Positions 1-5,128 of a DNA stretch of 5,460 bases are shown here, piece after piece. The translations under genes were made by a program, and so were the position numbers. Below the pieces are notes generated by a model. It had not been told where the DNA came from, did not search any database, and saw only the letters and a program-made list of their open reading frames with translations. Origin of the DNA: Thermoplasmata archaeon (GTDB lineage: Archaea > Thermoplasmatota > Thermoplasmata > Thermoplasmatales > Thermoplasmataceae); contig JAJZOT010000138.1 of the NCBI GenBank assembly GCA_021847855.1, positions 1-5,460 on the forward strand, read 5' to 3'. The stretch's first letter is position 1, and each line of letters opens with the position of its first letter.

Positions 1-100
1 CGTTGTGATTGGAATCCTTGGCTACAAGAGATCGATGAAGTTGGCGGAGGAGATGGGTTACACCACAAAGGTGGAAGGTAATCCTTTGAAGAACGATTGA
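1..100 (+). CDS. 3' end of an unidentified protein-coding gene
   Basis: An open frame enters from the left edge (first full codon at base 2) and stops at TGA 98-100, giving the last 32 residues. It begins with a hydrophobic VVIGILGY stretch. A basic/acidic helix-like part follows (KRSMKLAEEMGY), and the tail is charged and ends in LKND. The frame is purine-rich with natural codon choice, which favours it over the other short open frames here. Too little remains to name a family. The gene converges on the minus-strand methyltransferase across a spacer of 129 bases. Confidence 0.55.
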   Translation, partial: VVIGILGYKRSMKLAEEMGYTTKVEGNPLKND

Positions 101-229
101 CTATATTACATGCAATGATATGCGGGGGCCTCCATCCTCCACATGCTTTCTTAAAATAACTGTGGCCAAGTCCATTTTTTCCAATTTCCGTAAGAGGTTT
201 CAAAGGATCGCATTATAGTCCTATCACCT
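101..229. other. Convergent intergenic spacer
   Basis: This spacer separates the end of the + strand gene at base 100 from the end of the minus-strand methyltransferase at base 230. No credible ORF, tRNA or strong hairpin was found. It has a T run on the + strand at 175-180 and a TTATTTT run on the minus strand at 159-153. Either could help end transcription from its side, since archaeal termination often relies on T-rich tracts without a strong stem. Confidence 0.5.
171..180 (+). terminator. Possible T-tract terminator for the upstream + strand gene
   Basis: Six consecutive T residues (175-180) lie about 75 bases after the stop codon of the + strand partial gene, in the convergent spacer. 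No convincing stem precedes them. T-rich intrinsic termination is known in archaea, but this short run is weak evidence. Confidence 0.25.
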
Positions 230-1213
230 TCAGACTGGCCAATCTCTTTCGTCAGAAAGTTTTGCATCATCAGGTATATACGTAAGGTCAACTATTCCAT
301 CATCTGCGGCCGCTTTAAATCCGCAGGATGCACAGGAAACACCATTTAAGGCAATGCCTTTTGGAAATGGGAGTCCGCACTCGGGGCATACCAGGATATC
401 GTCTATTCCTTCAATTGAACTTCCATTGCCTTCACTCTTCTGCAACAGGTAAAATGTGTTGGGGAAGGCGAAGAAATCCTGGAAAACAGCACCAAGTTTT
501 ATGAAAAAACGCGTTGGCAGGCGTCGCAGTAGGAAGTAATCTTCCAGCCCGGATGAAATGCTCTTCAACTCCGTGAGCTTGTTTATCCTGAACAGGTTTC
601 TAATGAACTCCCTCCTCATTGCATAAGTCGGAGACGATGCAGGGTGAACCTCTGAAATGTCTTCCCTGGAAAATGTTATTGTTGTGCTTGTACCGCGTTC
701 TGAGTGTGTCTTATGAAAGTGGTATTTCAAGTCGTCCACAAATGTGGAAAGCGAAGGCTTGGGGCTTATTGAGATTATAAGGAATCCGCCTGGTACAAGG
801 ACCCTAGATATTTCCTTCAGGACCCGGTCGGGTAAAGATGCAAAATTGAACACTCTTATCATGACCACAGATGAAAATGAACCGTTGGCAAATGGAAGAT
901 GATACATATTGGACGCGACGTATTTCCCATCTTTTCTTATTGCACTTCTCTTCGCCTTTTTAAGAAAGGCCTTATTGATATCTGCAGCCACATATTCGTT
1001 AGAGTTTCTCTGTACGATTTCACCAAGCCTGCCATTTCCTGTTCCCAGTTCGAGCACCCTTCTTCTGTCGACGAAGTTCATCATATCAGATAGGATACTC
1101 TTCTCCAGCAGATCGACTTTATCTCTTCCTTTCCAGAGCGATTCGAAGTCGAACTTTTCAAATCGGCTCACAACCTCCTGGCCTTCCATGACAGAATTTG
1201 TGTTTTCTTGCAC
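230..1213 (-). CDS. SAM-dependent methyltransferase fused to a Trm112-like zinc domain
   Basis: Predicted 327-residue soluble enzyme that transfers a methyl group from S-adenosylmethionine; the substrate is unknown. The N-terminal half has a class I Rossmann methyltransferase core. Motif I, LELGTGNG, lies at residues 54-61, an acidic residue that could contact the SAM ribose is Asp78, and a PGG turn is at 141-143 after the LKEISRVL helix. Residues 150-265 are a less conserved insert or helical region. The C-terminal 57 residues carry four cysteines as CX2C-X14-CX2C (Cys276, 279, 294, 297) followed by a DGIVDL strand, as in Trm112/UPF0434-type zinc domains. Trm112 normally activates partner methyltransferases in trans, so a self-activating fusion is inferred. 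The start is GTG at 1213, the first start codon after an in-frame TAA. ATG at 1189 (codon 9) is the alternative, and neither has a Shine-Dalgarno site. It lies 115 bases downstream of the NYN gene on the same strand and may be co-transcribed with it. Confidence 0.9.
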   Translation of the reverse strand: MQENTNSVMEGQEVVSRFEKFDFESLWKGRDKVDLLEKSILSDMMNFVDRRRVLELGTGNGRLGEIVQRNSNEYVAADINKAFLKKAKRSAIRKDGKYVASNMYHLPFANGSFSSVVMIRVFNFASLPDRVLKEISRVLVPGGFLIISISPKPSLSTFVDDLKYHFHKTHSERGTSTTITFSREDISEVHPASSPTYAMRREFIRNLFRINKLTELKSISSGLEDYFLLRRLPTRFFIKLGAVFQDFFAFPNTFYLLQKSEGNGSSIEGIDDILVCPECGLPFPKGIALNGVSCASCGFKAAADDGIVDLTYIPDDAKLSDERDWPV

Positions 1214-1328
1214 AGTTGTTTGAAGAAGTTTTTCCTTCTTAATTTAGGTTCCTACCTCAAACTTTGGAAAGAGAGGTGTACATGATCAGTGGTATCTCGC
1301 GATATTCAGGGAAAAACAGTCTGGCCCT
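1214..1328 (-). promoter_or_regulatory. Spacer between the NYN gene and the methyltransferase, with weak terminator and promoter signals
   Basis: Read on the minus strand, a run of five T residues (1316-1312) follows the NYN stop codon and could weaken or end transcription. Further on, CTAAATTA around 1247-1240 is a poor TATA-like element. It sits about 30 bases before the GTG at 1213, roughly compatible with a leaderless or very short-leader transcript. A six-base A/T-rich inverted repeat (AAGAAG/CTTCTT) surrounds 1222-1239. All signals are weak, so simple read-through from the NYN gene is equally possible. Confidence 0.25.
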
Positions 1329-2258
1329 TCACTGAACGCTTGGCAGCAACTTCTCCGTTGGTTCAATGTACAGTGTCGTACCCTGATGCGACAATTTGGC
1401 GAAACCGTCTCTCTCGAGCAGGTTTGCAAAATCCTTGGGCCTCCTGAACCCAAAGGTTGCACAGAAGTCCCCCCCATATTTCTTGTGTAGAAAATTTGAG
1501 ACGGATGCAAAGTTGATCGGATCACCTATCTTTACCGGCGGGTTCCTGCTTCCGATATAGGTTACGAGGCTGGAAAGAAGTTCAGGCGGAATCTCCATAT
1601 CCTTTTTAACCTGCCTGGGTTTCTTTGCTGCTTCAGAATCCTTGGGTTTACGCTCAGATGGTACGTTCTTCACAGGCGGTTCTGCGGTTTTTTGTTGCGT
1701 CTGATCGTTGTGGTTTGTTGGTTTCACCAGGTCATTGAGATTTGGCTGGAAGAAAATATCATTGTCTACGAACATAAATGAAATCCTTCGGATATTCTTG
1801 GATTCTGCAGTGGTTGCCTTGGTAATGGGAAAGCGATCGTTTGTGACAACGTAGACCTTATTTCCCTTTTTCAGGTGGTGCTGTGCGATTTCCCAAATGT
1901 AGTCGTCAGCAGAAGAAGCTGCCGGAACCTGCATTACCTGGCCGTCGCTCATCATCTTTTCGAAGCTGTCCTTGTCATCAATATTGTGCCTTAGGGTTGC
2001 GTCAGCAATCGCCAAAATTCGTGACCCAGTGCCGTTAAGGGTATCCAGTGCCTTGATCACATTCCCCAGCATCGCACCTTTGCTCCCCTGGCTGTTTCCA
2101 TAGGCTACATTGTTGGCATCAACCAGGATTACAACCTGAGGTGATCCCGGAGCCTTCGTCTGAATGTTCTCAACAGTTTGCTCATTCTTCACAGTTTCTG
2201 GCACTGCGGATTCCACTTTCTTCTCTTCTTTGTGTTTCTTCTTAAATTTCTCGAACAT
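1329..2258 (-). CDS. Zc3h12a/NYN-type (PIN-like) ribonuclease with C-terminal OST-HTH/LOTUS-like domain
   Basis: Predicted 309-residue RNA-cleaving protein. Residues 1-20 are strongly basic (MFEKFKKKHKEEKK), and a low-complexity stretch follows to about 38. Residues 41-170 resemble the NYN/Zc3h12a (Regnase-like) fold of the PIN superfamily. The strand VVILVDANN supplies Asp47, ASSADDYIWEIA supplies Asp118-Asp119, and VYVVTNDRF supplies Asn140-Asp141. Together these match the metal-binding acidic pattern of active nucleases. Residues 180-220 are a charged Lys/Pro/Gln linker. Residues 222-300 look like an OST-HTH/LOTUS winged helix (SVSNFLHKKYGG, then the FGFRRPKDFANLL helix and a GTTLYIEP strand), a domain often paired with NYN nucleases and thought to bind RNA. 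The ATG at 2258 is chosen because GAGGT lies four bases upstream. An in-frame TTG 15 codons earlier lacks support. The RNA target is unknown. Confidence 0.8.
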   Translation of the reverse strand: MFEKFKKKHKEEKKVESAVPETVKNEQTVENIQTKAPGSPQVVILVDANNVAYGNSQGSKGAMLGNVIKALDTLNGTGSRILAIADATLRHNIDDKDSFEKMMSDGQVMQVPAASSADDYIWEIAQHHLKKGNKVYVVTNDRFPITKATTAESKNIRRISFMFVDNDIFFQPNLNDLVKPTNHNDQTQQKTAEPPVKNVPSERKPKDSEAAKKPRQVKKDMEIPPELLSSLVTYIGSRNPPVKIGDPINFASVSNFLHKKYGGDFCATFGFRRPKDFANLLERDGFAKLSHQGTTLYIEPTEKLLPSVQ

Positions 2259-2469
2259 ATGAACCTCGGAAAATAAACAGGAAGCAGGTGACCGCAAATC
2301 CAACTATCACGGCTTCGTCGTATTGGGAATTTCCGTTCCGGCAATAGTCGGCTAAATCAAACCCGTGACATTTTAAGGGCAAGCAGATATGGCAACACAT
2401 GTCGCGCATACACCATCTTGCGCCGTTTATCCTCCTATTTCCAGCTATACGCGTGGCAACTATAAACAT
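2242..2469 (-). CDS. Possible small Cys-rich protein with one membrane segment (doubtful ORF)
   Basis: This is a 75-codon open frame on the minus strand that ends 17 bases inside the NYN gene. The ATG at 2469 has no Shine-Dalgarno site and lies only a few bases after a TATA-like element, so translation might instead begin at Met21 (2409) or Met24. Seen from Met21, residues 25-43 have clustered cysteines and a histidine (CCHIC, then KCHG and YC). Residues 53-67 form a hydrophobic stretch (AVIVGFAVTCFLFIF) followed by a short tail with Arg. Codon choice is not obviously random. The layout could be a zinc-binding head with one membrane helix, but no family is recognised. The competing view is that this is only the long leader of the ribonuclease gene. 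Confidence 0.27.
   Translation of the reverse strand: MFIVATRIAGNRRINGARWCMRDMCCHICLPLKCHGFDLADYCRNGNSQYDEAVIVGFAVTCFLFIFRGSYVREI
2263..2267 (-). promoter_or_regulatory. Ribosome binding site deciding the NYN gene start
   Basis: GAGGT on the minus strand, complementary to the archaeal 16S rRNA tail, sits four bases before ATG 2258. The spacing is slightly short, but this is the only such site near the 5' end. It favours this ATG over the in-frame TTG at 2303. Confidence 0.55.
2403..2453 (-). ncRNA. Candidate stem-loop in the leader of the NYN gene
   Basis: On the minus strand, CGCGTATA (2453-2446) can pair with TATGCGCG (2410-2403). The eight-base stem has one G-U wobble and a loop of about 35 bases containing GGAGGAT. 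On the + strand the same position is a C-A mismatch, so the fold favours a minus-strand RNA. Just inside the 3' arm a short frame begins at ATG 2416 and ends at TGA 2357 (19 residues, starting MVYARHVLPYLL), a possible leader peptide. The stem is short and could be chance. Confidence 0.22.
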
Positions 2470-2603
2470 TTGTCTTTTTTATATTACCTAATTGTACAAA
2501 AATATCAGTAAACTGAATCTGCTTCACTCTATTGCACAATCTTTAGGAATATCTATATTAGAAAACATTTCAATCAGTTGTATGGAAATGGGTTATGTAA
2601 TAA
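2470..2603. other. AT-rich spacer without a convincing gene
   Basis: This stretch is more AT-rich than its surroundings. It lies between the putative promoter of the minus-strand NYN transcript and the stop of the small charged ORF, which reads toward it. A + strand frame open from 2492 to 2617 encodes a helix-like peptide of about 41 residues but begins only with TTG and has no ribosome site. I see no strong hairpin or RNA gene. Confidence 0.4.
2476..2485 (-). promoter_or_regulatory. TATA-box candidate for the minus-strand NYN transcript
   Basis: AATATAAAAA on the minus strand is a good archaeal TATA-like sequence. At the usual 24-27 base spacing it would place the transcription start near 2455, giving a leader of roughly 200 bases before the ribonuclease ATG. 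A second element, TTTATAG at 2467-2461, could instead start transcription near 2438. Confidence 0.4.
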
Positions 2604-2777
2604 TCAAAAAATACTGATCGGTGTACGCCCGGCGAGTAAGTGAAAAGAGCCTAAGATTAGGTCCTGTTGGCTCTTCTTGCTCTCTTCAGTCTCCTGATCC
2701 TCTTTTTTCTCCACTTCCATCGCATTTTTCCGCGTTTTTTCCAGTCTCTTGAGCTTCTCTTCAACCAAGCACCTCAT
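2604..2777 (-). CDS. Small highly charged coiled-coil-like protein of unknown function
   Basis: This is a 57-residue ORF starting at ATG 2777 and stopping at TGA 2604. Residues 5-38 are almost continuous Lys/Glu/Arg with Leu, Val and Met spacing (VEEKLKRLEKTRKNAMEVEK and on), as in a short helical coiled coil. Residues 39-57 switch to a hydrophobic tail with the pattern DLILGSFHLLAG then RTPISIF. The coding strand is purine-rich, as expected for a real gene, while the opposite strand yields only a low-complexity Leu/Phe frame. A strong TATA box lies 58 bases upstream of the ATG, predicting a leader of about 37 bases. No Shine-Dalgarno site is visible. It is divergent from the ATP synthase operon. 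I do not recognise the family. Confidence 0.5.
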   Translation of the reverse strand: MRCLVEEKLKRLEKTRKNAMEVEKKEDQETEESKKSQQDLILGSFHLLAGRTPISIF

Positions 2778-2835
2778 TGCTTGAAATCAGTGCAATTTGG
2801 ATTGCAATTGATCTATCAGGTCTATTGTTGTACAA

Positions 2836-2844
2836 TATTTATAA
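2836..2844 (-). promoter_or_regulatory. Strong TATA box for the small charged ORF
   Basis: TTATAAATA on the minus strand closely matches the archaeal TATA consensus. Standard spacing puts the start of transcription near 2814, about 37 bases ahead of the ATG at 2777. The core is nearly palindromic and could also act on the + strand, but a better placed + strand box exists at 2897-2905. Confidence 0.55.
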
Positions 2845-2896
2845 CTTGATGCTAGCCCACAGTAAATTATCATTGCAGGTAAAACCTGTCTCTCAG

Positions 2897-2905
2897 TTTT
2901 ATATA
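2897..2905 (+). promoter_or_regulatory. TATA box of the ATP synthase operon
   Basis: TTTTATATA on the + strand is a consensus-like archaeal TATA box. At 24-27 bases from its centre, transcription would begin around 2926-2928, leaving a leader of about ten bases before the first gene at 2938. It stands back to back with the minus-strand box at 2836-2844, so the two promoters share roughly 60 bases and could be regulated together. Confidence 0.65.
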
Positions 2906-2937
2906 CGCACGTTGAATCACGAAACGGTGCATCTATC

Positions 2938-3159
2938 ATGGTAGCAGATCCAACTCTAGCATTAGCCGCTGGTATTGCCATTGCGGGTGGACTCGTTGGT
3001 ACAGGCATGGCCCAGCAAGGTATAGGAGCGGCAGGTATGGGAATTATTGCTGAGAAGCCTGAAAAATTCGGACAGGTACTCTTTTTCTTCGTGATTCCGG
3101 AGACTTTGTGGATTATCGGCTTCATCCTTGGAATAGTTCTGCTGCTCAACATCCTCTGA
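2938..3159 (+). CDS. atpK: A-type ATP synthase subunit K (c-ring proteolipid)
   Basis: This 73-residue membrane protein oligomerises into the rotating c-ring and carries the coupling ion across the membrane. It forms a hairpin of two helices. Helix 1 (about 5-36) is rich in Gly and Ala (AGIAIAGGLVGTGMAQQG). A polar loop with EKPEKFG (39-45) should contact the central stalk. Helix 2 (about 47-72) carries the ion-binding carboxylate Glu55 in VIPETLW. The length is that of a single-hairpin c subunit, not a duplicated V-type one. Gln26 in helix 1 and Thr56 beside the carboxylate are residues also used in Na+-binding rings. The ATG at 2938 is preceded by GGTG at 2926-2929 and a TATA box at 2897. 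It is the first gene of the operon visible here. Confidence 0.93.
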   Translation: MVADPTLALAAGIAIAGGLVGTGMAQQGIGAAGMGIIAEKPEKFGQVLFFFVIPETLWIIGFILGIVLLLNIL

Positions 3160-3166
3160 ATACAAC

Positions 3167-3736
3167 ATGACTCTAGAGGAAATAGTCAGCGAAATAGAAG
3201 AGAACAGGAAGAGCAGCCTGTCCTCCATCAATGGGGAACTTCAGGCAAAAGAGAAACTGATGGAAAAAAAGTTCCAGGAAGAACTCAAATCTATAGAGGA
3301 TGAGTATCGAAGGAAATCCGGCCGCGATCTCAAAAGTTTCGAGAATCGTGAGATCGATCTGGCAAACCTTGAATCTTCCAGAATAATACAAGCAAGGAAA
3401 TACGATCTCTTAAAAGATGGTCTGGCCAGGGTTTCGGCTTCTTTCGCGGATTTCACCTCAGACTCTTATTATCAGGAGTATCTGGCAAGAGGATTTGAAA
3501 TAGCTAAGGGCAAACTTATGGCCATTGGGGAAATAAGATGCAGAAAAGTAGATGTTGCGGCAATGAAGAAAATTGCCGGCAATCAGGTCAGGATATCAGA
3601 AGGCAATATGTCTGGTGGGTTCCTGGCCACCTCTTCAAACGGGAAAATCGAGGTCGATTTTACCCTAGACTCGCTATTTAAAGATTCGATCGAGGAAATC
3701 GAAGCATTTCTTTCTTCAAAAATAGGTGAAAAGTGA
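3167..3736 (+). CDS. atpE: A-type ATP synthase subunit E (peripheral stalk)
   Basis: This 189-residue subunit forms the peripheral stalk that holds the catalytic head against the membrane stator, normally as a heterodimer with subunit H/G. Residues 1-85 are a charged Lys/Glu-rich helix of coiled-coil character (EEIVSEIEENRKSSL, then KEKLMEKKFQEELKSIEDEY). Residues 90-189 form the globular head-binding domain, with the family-like stretch GGFLATSSNGKIEVDFTLDS (150-169) and a final IEEIEAFL helix. Length is usual for archaeal E. The ATG at 3167 lies seven bases after the K stop codon. No Shine-Dalgarno site is visible, so coupling to K translation is likely. Confidence 0.92.
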   Translation: MTLEEIVSEIEENRKSSLSSINGELQAKEKLMEKKFQEELKSIEDEYRRKSGRDLKSFENREIDLANLESSRIIQARKYDLLKDGLARVSASFADFTSDSYYQEYLARGFEIAKGKLMAIGEIRCRKVDVAAMKKIAGNQVRISEGNMSGGFLATSSNGKIEVDFTLDSLFKDSIEEIEAFLSSKIGEK

Positions 3737-4787
3737 GTTGGATCTTACTTACACAGGAAGTTTTGGCACACTGAAAGCAAACTCCCTCTCTTTTGTTCCC
3801 TATCATAAGATGAAGTCAATGCTGGAAATGGATCTAGAAGGCCTTACATCTGCGCTGTCAGAATTCCCCTATTCCGAGGATATCTCTGCCCTTTCCGGTA
3901 CGCAGTCAGGGCACGATCTTCTTGAAATGGCGGTGAACAGAAGGCTGGCAAAGAGAAATTTTCTTGTTATGAGAAGTGCACCCGGGCAGGTACTGGACTT
4001 CATCCAGTTTTATCTCTCGAAATGGGACATCGATAACCTGAAGAGCATAATCTCATCAAAACTGGTAGGGCTTGAACAATCGGTATCAGATACCTTCCTT
4101 CTAAGTTTCAGGGATGTACCAATGGGGGTCTTTGGTGGCATGATCCCGCATGAGGTGTACAGATCAATAATCCAGGCAGGGTCTCTTGAACAAATAATTG
4201 AATCGGCATCTTCCTACCACGCCGGGAGAGTATTCCTTTCTCAGCTTGAAATCTACAAAAAACATAAGGATGTATCCATGTTCTTTTCTGCGGTGGACTC
4301 AAGTTTCAACAATAAACTGATTACGATGCTCAAGTTCTTTAGGGGTGACGAGTGGATCGCAAGAAGATACTTCAATGAATTGATGTCCGCCCGCAATGTA
4401 GACGTGGTATTGAAGGCACGCACCCTAGGGCTCAAGTTTGAAGTGCTCAAGGGAAGTTTTGCGGAGACCACTGTGATGGGAGAAGAAAAACTTTTCCAGA
4501 TTTACTCCAGCAGCGAACAGGATTTGATTCAGAACATAGGCAGCGCCTTCGGCATCAAGATACCAGGCGGCTACGAATACGACGCGGATCTATCTCTTGC
4601 TCTCTGGTACGGCATCAGGAATAAGTATCTGCAAATAATGTCTTCAACCGCATCTTCGCTGAATTTCATTATGTGGTTCCTGATTAAGTCTGAAGCGGAA
4701 AGGGAAAAGTTAAGAGGCATTATCAACGGGAAGAGATATTCTCTTGACAGGAAAAGGATAATTGCCCTCACTGGGCTTGCGGAGTGA
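3726..4787 (+). CDS. atpC: A-type ATP synthase subunit C (rotor cap, V-type d-like)
   Basis: This 353-residue, mainly helical subunit sits on the c-ring and couples it to the central stalk (subunits D and F). It is recognised by its position between E and F, its size, and its many amphipathic helices with the repeated d/C-type pattern (for example FIQFYLSKWDIDNLKSII near 92-109 and YFNELMSARNVDVVLKAR near 215-232). No transmembrane segment is predicted. The longest frame starts with GTG at 3726, overlapping the E gene by 11 bases. GGTGA at 3725-3729 is spaced eight bases before an in-frame TTG at 3738, so a protein four residues shorter is a real alternative. The overlap suggests translational coupling with E. 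Confidence 0.9.
   Translation: MKSELDLTYTGSFGTLKANSLSFVPYHKMKSMLEMDLEGLTSALSEFPYSEDISALSGTQSGHDLLEMAVNRRLAKRNFLVMRSAPGQVLDFIQFYLSKWDIDNLKSIISSKLVGLEQSVSDTFLLSFRDVPMGVFGGMIPHEVYRSIIQAGSLEQIIESASSYHAGRVFLSQLEIYKKHKDVSMFFSAVDSSFNNKLITMLKFFRGDEWIARRYFNELMSARNVDVVLKARTLGLKFEVLKGSFAETTVMGEEKLFQIYSSSEQDLIQNIGSAFGIKIPGGYEYDADLSLALWYGIRNKYLQIMSSTASSLNFIMWFLIKSEAEREKLRGIINGKRYSLDRKRIIALTGLAE
4781..4787 (+). promoter_or_regulatory. Ribosome binding site deciding the subunit F start
   Basis: GGAGTGA at the end of the C gene matches the archaeal anti-Shine-Dalgarno complement with one base missing and is five bases before ATG 4793. It covers the in-frame GTG at 4784, which argues that ATG 4793 is used. 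Confidence 0.6.
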
Positions 4788-4792
4788 AGGAG

Positions 4793-5128
4793 ATGAAACT
4801 GAAGGGTATAGCATTCATAGGCGAACAGGAAATGTCCAAGGGATTCCGCTTGGTGGGAATCGAACAGACATTTTCACTCACCGCTGAAAGGGGGGCGGCA
4901 AAGCTTGCAGAACTCTTCGAAAGCAACAGTTTTTCTGTCATAATGGTGTCGGATTCCATCAGGAGATACATCGACCGGAGGTTCCTTTCCAAGCTTGACA
5001 TAACGACTGAACCGCTGGTTGTGTTTCTGCCATTCACTGGGGAAAGCGATCAGGAATCTATAGAGTCGCTTGCGAAAAGAATACTGGGCGTAGACATAGG
5101 AGGTGTTAGCATTGGGAACAATAGTTAA
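4793..5128 (+). CDS. atpF: A-type ATP synthase subunit F (central stalk)
   Basis: This 111-residue central-stalk subunit binds D and the C/c-ring and takes part in rotation and regulation. It shows the compact alpha/beta fold of the F family: an opening strand LKGIAFIG, then [11 protein letters not shown], a helix around AKLAELFE, the strand [14 protein letters not shown] with the usual polar turn, and [10 protein letters not shown] before the C-terminal helix. Length fits the family (about 100-115 residues). ATG 4793 is preferred over GTG 4784 because a GGAGTGA site lies just ahead. It starts five bases after the C stop codon, and its last 17 bases overlap the A gene. Confidence 0.92.
   Translation: MKLKGIAFIGEQEMSKGFRLVGIEQTFSLTAERGAAKLAELFESNSFSVIMVSDSIRRYIDRRFLSKLDITTEPLVVFLPFTGESDQESIESLAKRILGVDIGGVSIGNNS
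5099..5105 (+). promoter_or_regulatory. Full Shine-Dalgarno site for subunit A with a TTG start
   Basis: GGAGGTG at 5099-5105 is a perfect match to the archaeal Shine-Dalgarno core and lies six bases before TTG 5112. It supports the rare TTG start of the catalytic subunit. The nearby in-frame GTG at 5103 is inside the site itself and is therefore unlikely. Confidence 0.75.

Noticed and set aside
899..1223. Two + strand ORFs of 64 and 104 codons
   Set aside because: They are antisense to the well-supported methyltransferase, have low-complexity Ser/Leu/Phe content, and lack a ribosome site.
1222..1239. AAGAAG/CTTCTT hairpin as terminator of the NYN gene
   Set aside because: The stem is only six weak base pairs, nearly 90 bases after the stop, with no T tract after it on the minus strand.
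1286..1525. Minus-strand 79-codon frame overlapping the NYN gene end
   Set aside because: It is out of frame with the NYN coding sequence, rich in Arg/Cys/Ser as shadow frames are, and has no start signal.
2492..2617. + strand frame of about 41 codons in AT-rich spacer
   Set aside because: It has only a TTG start, no promoter or ribosome site, and an AT-rich composition that produces open frames by chance.
2645..2675. Perfect 7-base inverted repeat AAGAGCC/GGCTCTT, with CCTAA/TTAGG inside, as a terminator
   Set aside because: It lies within the small charged ORF, the loop is long, and no clean T tract follows on either strand.
2667..2849. + strand 60-codon Leu/Phe-rich frame that resembles a membrane peptide
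   Set aside because: It is the complement of the purine-rich charged ORF on the minus strand, starts at TTG without a ribosome site, and its hydrophobicity follows from being opposite Lys/Glu codons.
2787..3231. Minus-strand ORFs opposite subunit K
   Set aside because: They are shadows of the clear K gene, with Pro/Ala/Ser-rich content and no start signals.
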